DNA of 6,027 bases, taken from positions 1-6,027 of the forward strand of contig DCUS01000088.1 in NCBI GenBank assembly GCA_002327885.1, written 5' to 3'. Shown here in pieces: positions 5,101 to 6,027 of the stretch; position 1 is the first letter of the stretch, and the number at the start of each line of letters is the position of its first letter. Both the position numbers and the translations under genes were made by a program. The notes under the pieces were generated by a model. The model was not told the origin of the DNA, searched no databases, and saw only the letters and a program-made list of their open reading frames with translations. Source of the DNA: Syntrophaceae bacterium UBA2208 (GTDB lineage: Bacteria; Desulfobacterota; BSN033; UBA1163).

Positions 5101-5390
5101 AAACACACAAAGAGGTAATGGACAGTCTTACTCCTGTTCGTCGTGAGCAGGTCAAGGCTCGGGCAGAAGAGTTGAGAACTGAGATCAGACTTGAGGAGAT
5201 AAGGAAAAGCAGGAAGGTGACCCAGGTCGAGCTTGCCCGGAATATGAGAGTCAGCCAGCCAGCCGTTTCCCAGATGGAAAAAGATTCGCGGATCTCAATT
5301 ATCCGACTGAAACGATTTACGGAGGCCCTTGGCGGCAAGCTGAATATCCAGGTGGAGTTCCCTGACGGAAAGAATTACAAAGTACTTTGA
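5097..5390 (+). CDS. higA: HigA-type XRE-family antitoxin, 97 aa
   Basis: The protein would neutralise the toxin encoded immediately upstream and repress the operon by binding DNA. The helix-turn-helix is evident at residues about 42-61 (TQVELARNMRVSQPAVSQME), the XRE/Cro-type arrangement, followed by a helix RLKRFTEALGGKLNIQVEFPDG that is usual in these antitoxins. The N-terminal 30 residues are charged and helical. The start is GTG within the overlap GTGA, with GGGGG at 5083-5087 nine bases upstream; translational coupling to the toxin is likely. The only downstream ATG near the start is codon 8. It appears intact, so the module is probably active. Confidence 0.9.
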   Translation: MKTHKEVMDSLTPVRREQVKARAEELRTEIRLEEIRKSRKVTQVELARNMRVSQPAVSQMEKDSRISIIRLKRFTEALGGKLNIQVEFPDGKNYKVL

Positions 5391-5416
5391 GAGTTTCAGG
5401 GACCCCTGGAAGGTTT

Positions 5417-5430
5417 AGGCCTACGCTTTG
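5417..5430. repeat. Dispersed RAYT-type end repeat, copy 2 (partial)
   Basis: AGGCCTACGCTTTG is the first part of the repeat seen at 4543, with one T missing. It lies 27 bp after the higA stop codon. Confidence 0.5.
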
Positions 5431-5505
5431 AGAAAGCCAAGTTATCCTGTTTCAATATTGGCCATAGTATTGAGGATCATTTCGTTGATGTCACCGATGC
5501 CGGTT

Positions 5506-5566
5506 TCGGCGAATTCGGACACCGGTCCCGTTTCAACTCGGCCAGGGGCACGGTGAATTCGTCCGC
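5506..5566. repeat. Possible decayed IS21-type array, three units
   Basis: Three stretches resemble the 17-nt unit of the array at 5931-6013: TCGGCGAATTCGGACA (5506-5521), a copy containing CAACTCGGCCAGGG (5534-5547), and ACGGTGAATTCGTCCGC (5550-5566). Their cores (ATTCGG, ACTCGG, ATTCGT) are 23 and 21 bp apart, close to the 22-bp period of the good array. A minus-strand protein-like frame overlaps, so the repeat reading is not the only one. Confidence 0.35.
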
Positions 5567-5597
5567 CTCTTCGGGTGAACAGAGTGCAAGCCACAAA

Positions 5598-5620
5598 CCA
5601 TACAAGCCATACAAGCCATA
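5598..5620. repeat. 9-bp tandem repeat, 2.6 copies
   Basis: CCATACAAG occurs twice in tandem (5598-5615) followed by CCATA. It is adjacent to a dispersed repeat copy starting at 5627 and is probably replication slippage. Confidence 0.7.
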
Positions 5621-5626
5621 GGGGTC

Positions 5627-5652
5627 AAACCTACACTTTTGACTAAATGAGT
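5627..5652. repeat. Dispersed RAYT-type end repeat, copy 3
   Basis: The sequence ACCTACACTTTTGACTAAAT and flanking bases match the 26-nt copy at 4543-4568 except for two positions. Both continue into GAGT before diverging. Confidence 0.6.
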
Positions 5653-5662
5653 TTTTCTGAGA

Positions 5663-5696
5663 GAACCTTATAGGTGTCAGGAACCTTATAGGGTTC
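5663..5696. repeat. Tandem 16-nt repeat, also present at 4310
   Basis: GAACCTTATAGGTGTC (5663-5678) is followed at 18-bp period by GAACCTTATAGGGTTC (5681-5696). The first is identical to 4310-4325, at the broken edge of the istB fragment. Shared transposon ends or recombination between them would explain this. Confidence 0.6.
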
Positions 5697-5713
5697 AGAC
5701 CTACACATTTGAC
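5697..5713. repeat. Dispersed RAYT-type end repeat, copy 4, upstream of the transposase remnant
   Basis: AGACCTACACATTTGAC lies 62 bp before the RAYT start codon. It shares the CCTACRCWTTTGAC core with the other copies, which ties that repeat family to this transposase. Confidence 0.55.
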
Positions 5714-5775
5714 AAGAGCCGTGTTTTCGGTCCAGATTGGGGTGAACTAATCCCGCCAGGGCTGGAGGTTTAAGG

Positions 5776-5904
5776 ATGGGAAGACCTTTGAAGATCGAAA
5801 ATCCGGAAGTTTTTAATCATGTCACCTCGAGAGGGAATGAACAGGAGGGCAGGGCATCTACTGCAGGGGCGCTACCTTGTCAAGCCTTGAAAAGATCAGC
5901 ATGA
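5776..5904 (+). pseudogene. REP-associated tyrosine transposase (Y1/IS200-like), N-terminal remnant
   Basis: The first 23 codons, MGRPLKIENP then HVTSRGNEQ, match the start of RAYT (Y1_Tnp, IS200-like) transposases, which usually begin MARPLRIE...YHVTSRGNER and run to 200-300 residues. GGAGG at 5764-5768, seven bases upstream, shows the original start is intact. After codon 23 (5844) the sequence changes to EGRASTAGALPC, unrelated to the family, and stops at 5902-5904. The His-x-His and catalytic Tyr regions are absent, so it is dead. The loss is probably from a deletion or insertion linked to the repeat array that starts at 5931. Confidence 0.75.
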
Positions 5905-5930
5905 GTTCCCGTCCTTGCCAGGTGCGTTTT

Positions 5931-6013
5931 TCGGAGCAACTCGGCCAGGGTTTCGGAGCAACTCGGCCACCCTGTCGGAGTAATTCGGCCAGTTTAACGG
6001 AGCAATTCGGCCA
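5931..6013. repeat. Four-copy 17-nt repeat array, exact 22-bp period (IS21-family end?)
   Basis: TCGGAGCAACTCGGCCA occurs at 5931-5947 and 5953-5969, with variants at 5975-5991 (TAATT core) and 5997-6013 (ACGG start, CAATT core). Starts are exactly 22 bp apart, about two helical turns, so bound protein would sit on one face of the DNA. Multiple regularly spaced terminal repeats are characteristic of IS21-family elements as IstA binding sites. The element itself would lie to the right of the window. Five-base spacers rule out CRISPR. Confidence 0.7.
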
Positions 6014-6027
6014 CCCTTAGGTTGGTC

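Larger units (their letters stand above)
5391..5775. other. Gene-free repeat region after higA
   Basis: About 385 bp without a supported gene. It contains three dispersed RAYT-type repeat copies, a possible decayed IS21-type array (5506-5566), a 9-bp tandem repeat (5598-5620) and a tandem 16-nt repeat (5663-5696). A minus-strand frame ending in TAA at 5444-5442 (…DINEMILNTMANIETG) looks protein-like and may be the tail of a dead gene, but I cannot name it and it has no start. Confidence 0.5.

Noticed and set aside
5931..6013. CRISPR array
   Set aside because: Repeats are 17 nt with 5-nt spacers; CRISPR spacers are about 30 nt or more, and no cas gene is present.

Overview
The window is an accessory, mobile-element-rich stretch of a bacterial chromosome or large replicon. 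Gene style (clear Shine-Dalgarno sites, moderate GC, IS256-, IS21- and REP-associated (RAYT) transposase remnants) fits a Gram-negative bacterium. My best guess, from recalled similarity of the transposon pieces only, is a Desulfobacterota/deltaproteobacterial lineage. No rRNA, tRNA or CRISPR array is visible.

Left part (1-1192, minus strand). An IS256-family insertion sequence enters from the left edge: the first 47 codons of its transposase, a leader hairpin and the terminal end near 241. It has inserted into, and cut short, a DUF91/NucS-like PD-(D/E)XK nuclease gene (235-543). Upstream of that gene, 70 bp away on the same strand, lies a second small protein with a PD-(D/E)XK-like D...ExK core (614-1192). 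The two probably formed one operon.

Centre (1543-3895, plus strand). Diverging from that operon across a 350-bp intergenic region are two genes overlapping by 11 bp. The first (331 aa) is mostly helical and soluble, with a hydrophobic hairpin near its C-terminus that recalls YaaW/UPF0174-type proteins. The second (455 aa) has a restriction-endonuclease-like core (E124, D150, Q159-x-K161), then a glycine-zipper membrane-type segment, then a charged coiled-coil tail. I know no named system with this pair. It is the best candidate here for an undescribed system, plausibly a membrane-linked nuclease (defence or conflict) module, but that function is inference.

Right part (3896-6027). This is an IS graveyard around one intact toxin-antitoxin operon. 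It holds a 17-nt direct repeat, an IS21-type end with two 20-nt repeats followed by an istB fragment, a strong palindrome, then higB-higA (4735-5390) with a good promoter and a repeated-heptamer operator candidate. Further right are decayed repeats, a truncated RAYT transposase (5776-5904) and a four-copy 22-bp-period repeat array that looks like an IS21-family end running off the right edge. Copies of a RAYT-type end sequence sit on both sides of higBA.

Taken together: three nuclease-fold proteins, a toxin-antitoxin pair and at least four transposon remnants lie within 6 kb, as expected of a defence/accessory island with high turnover.
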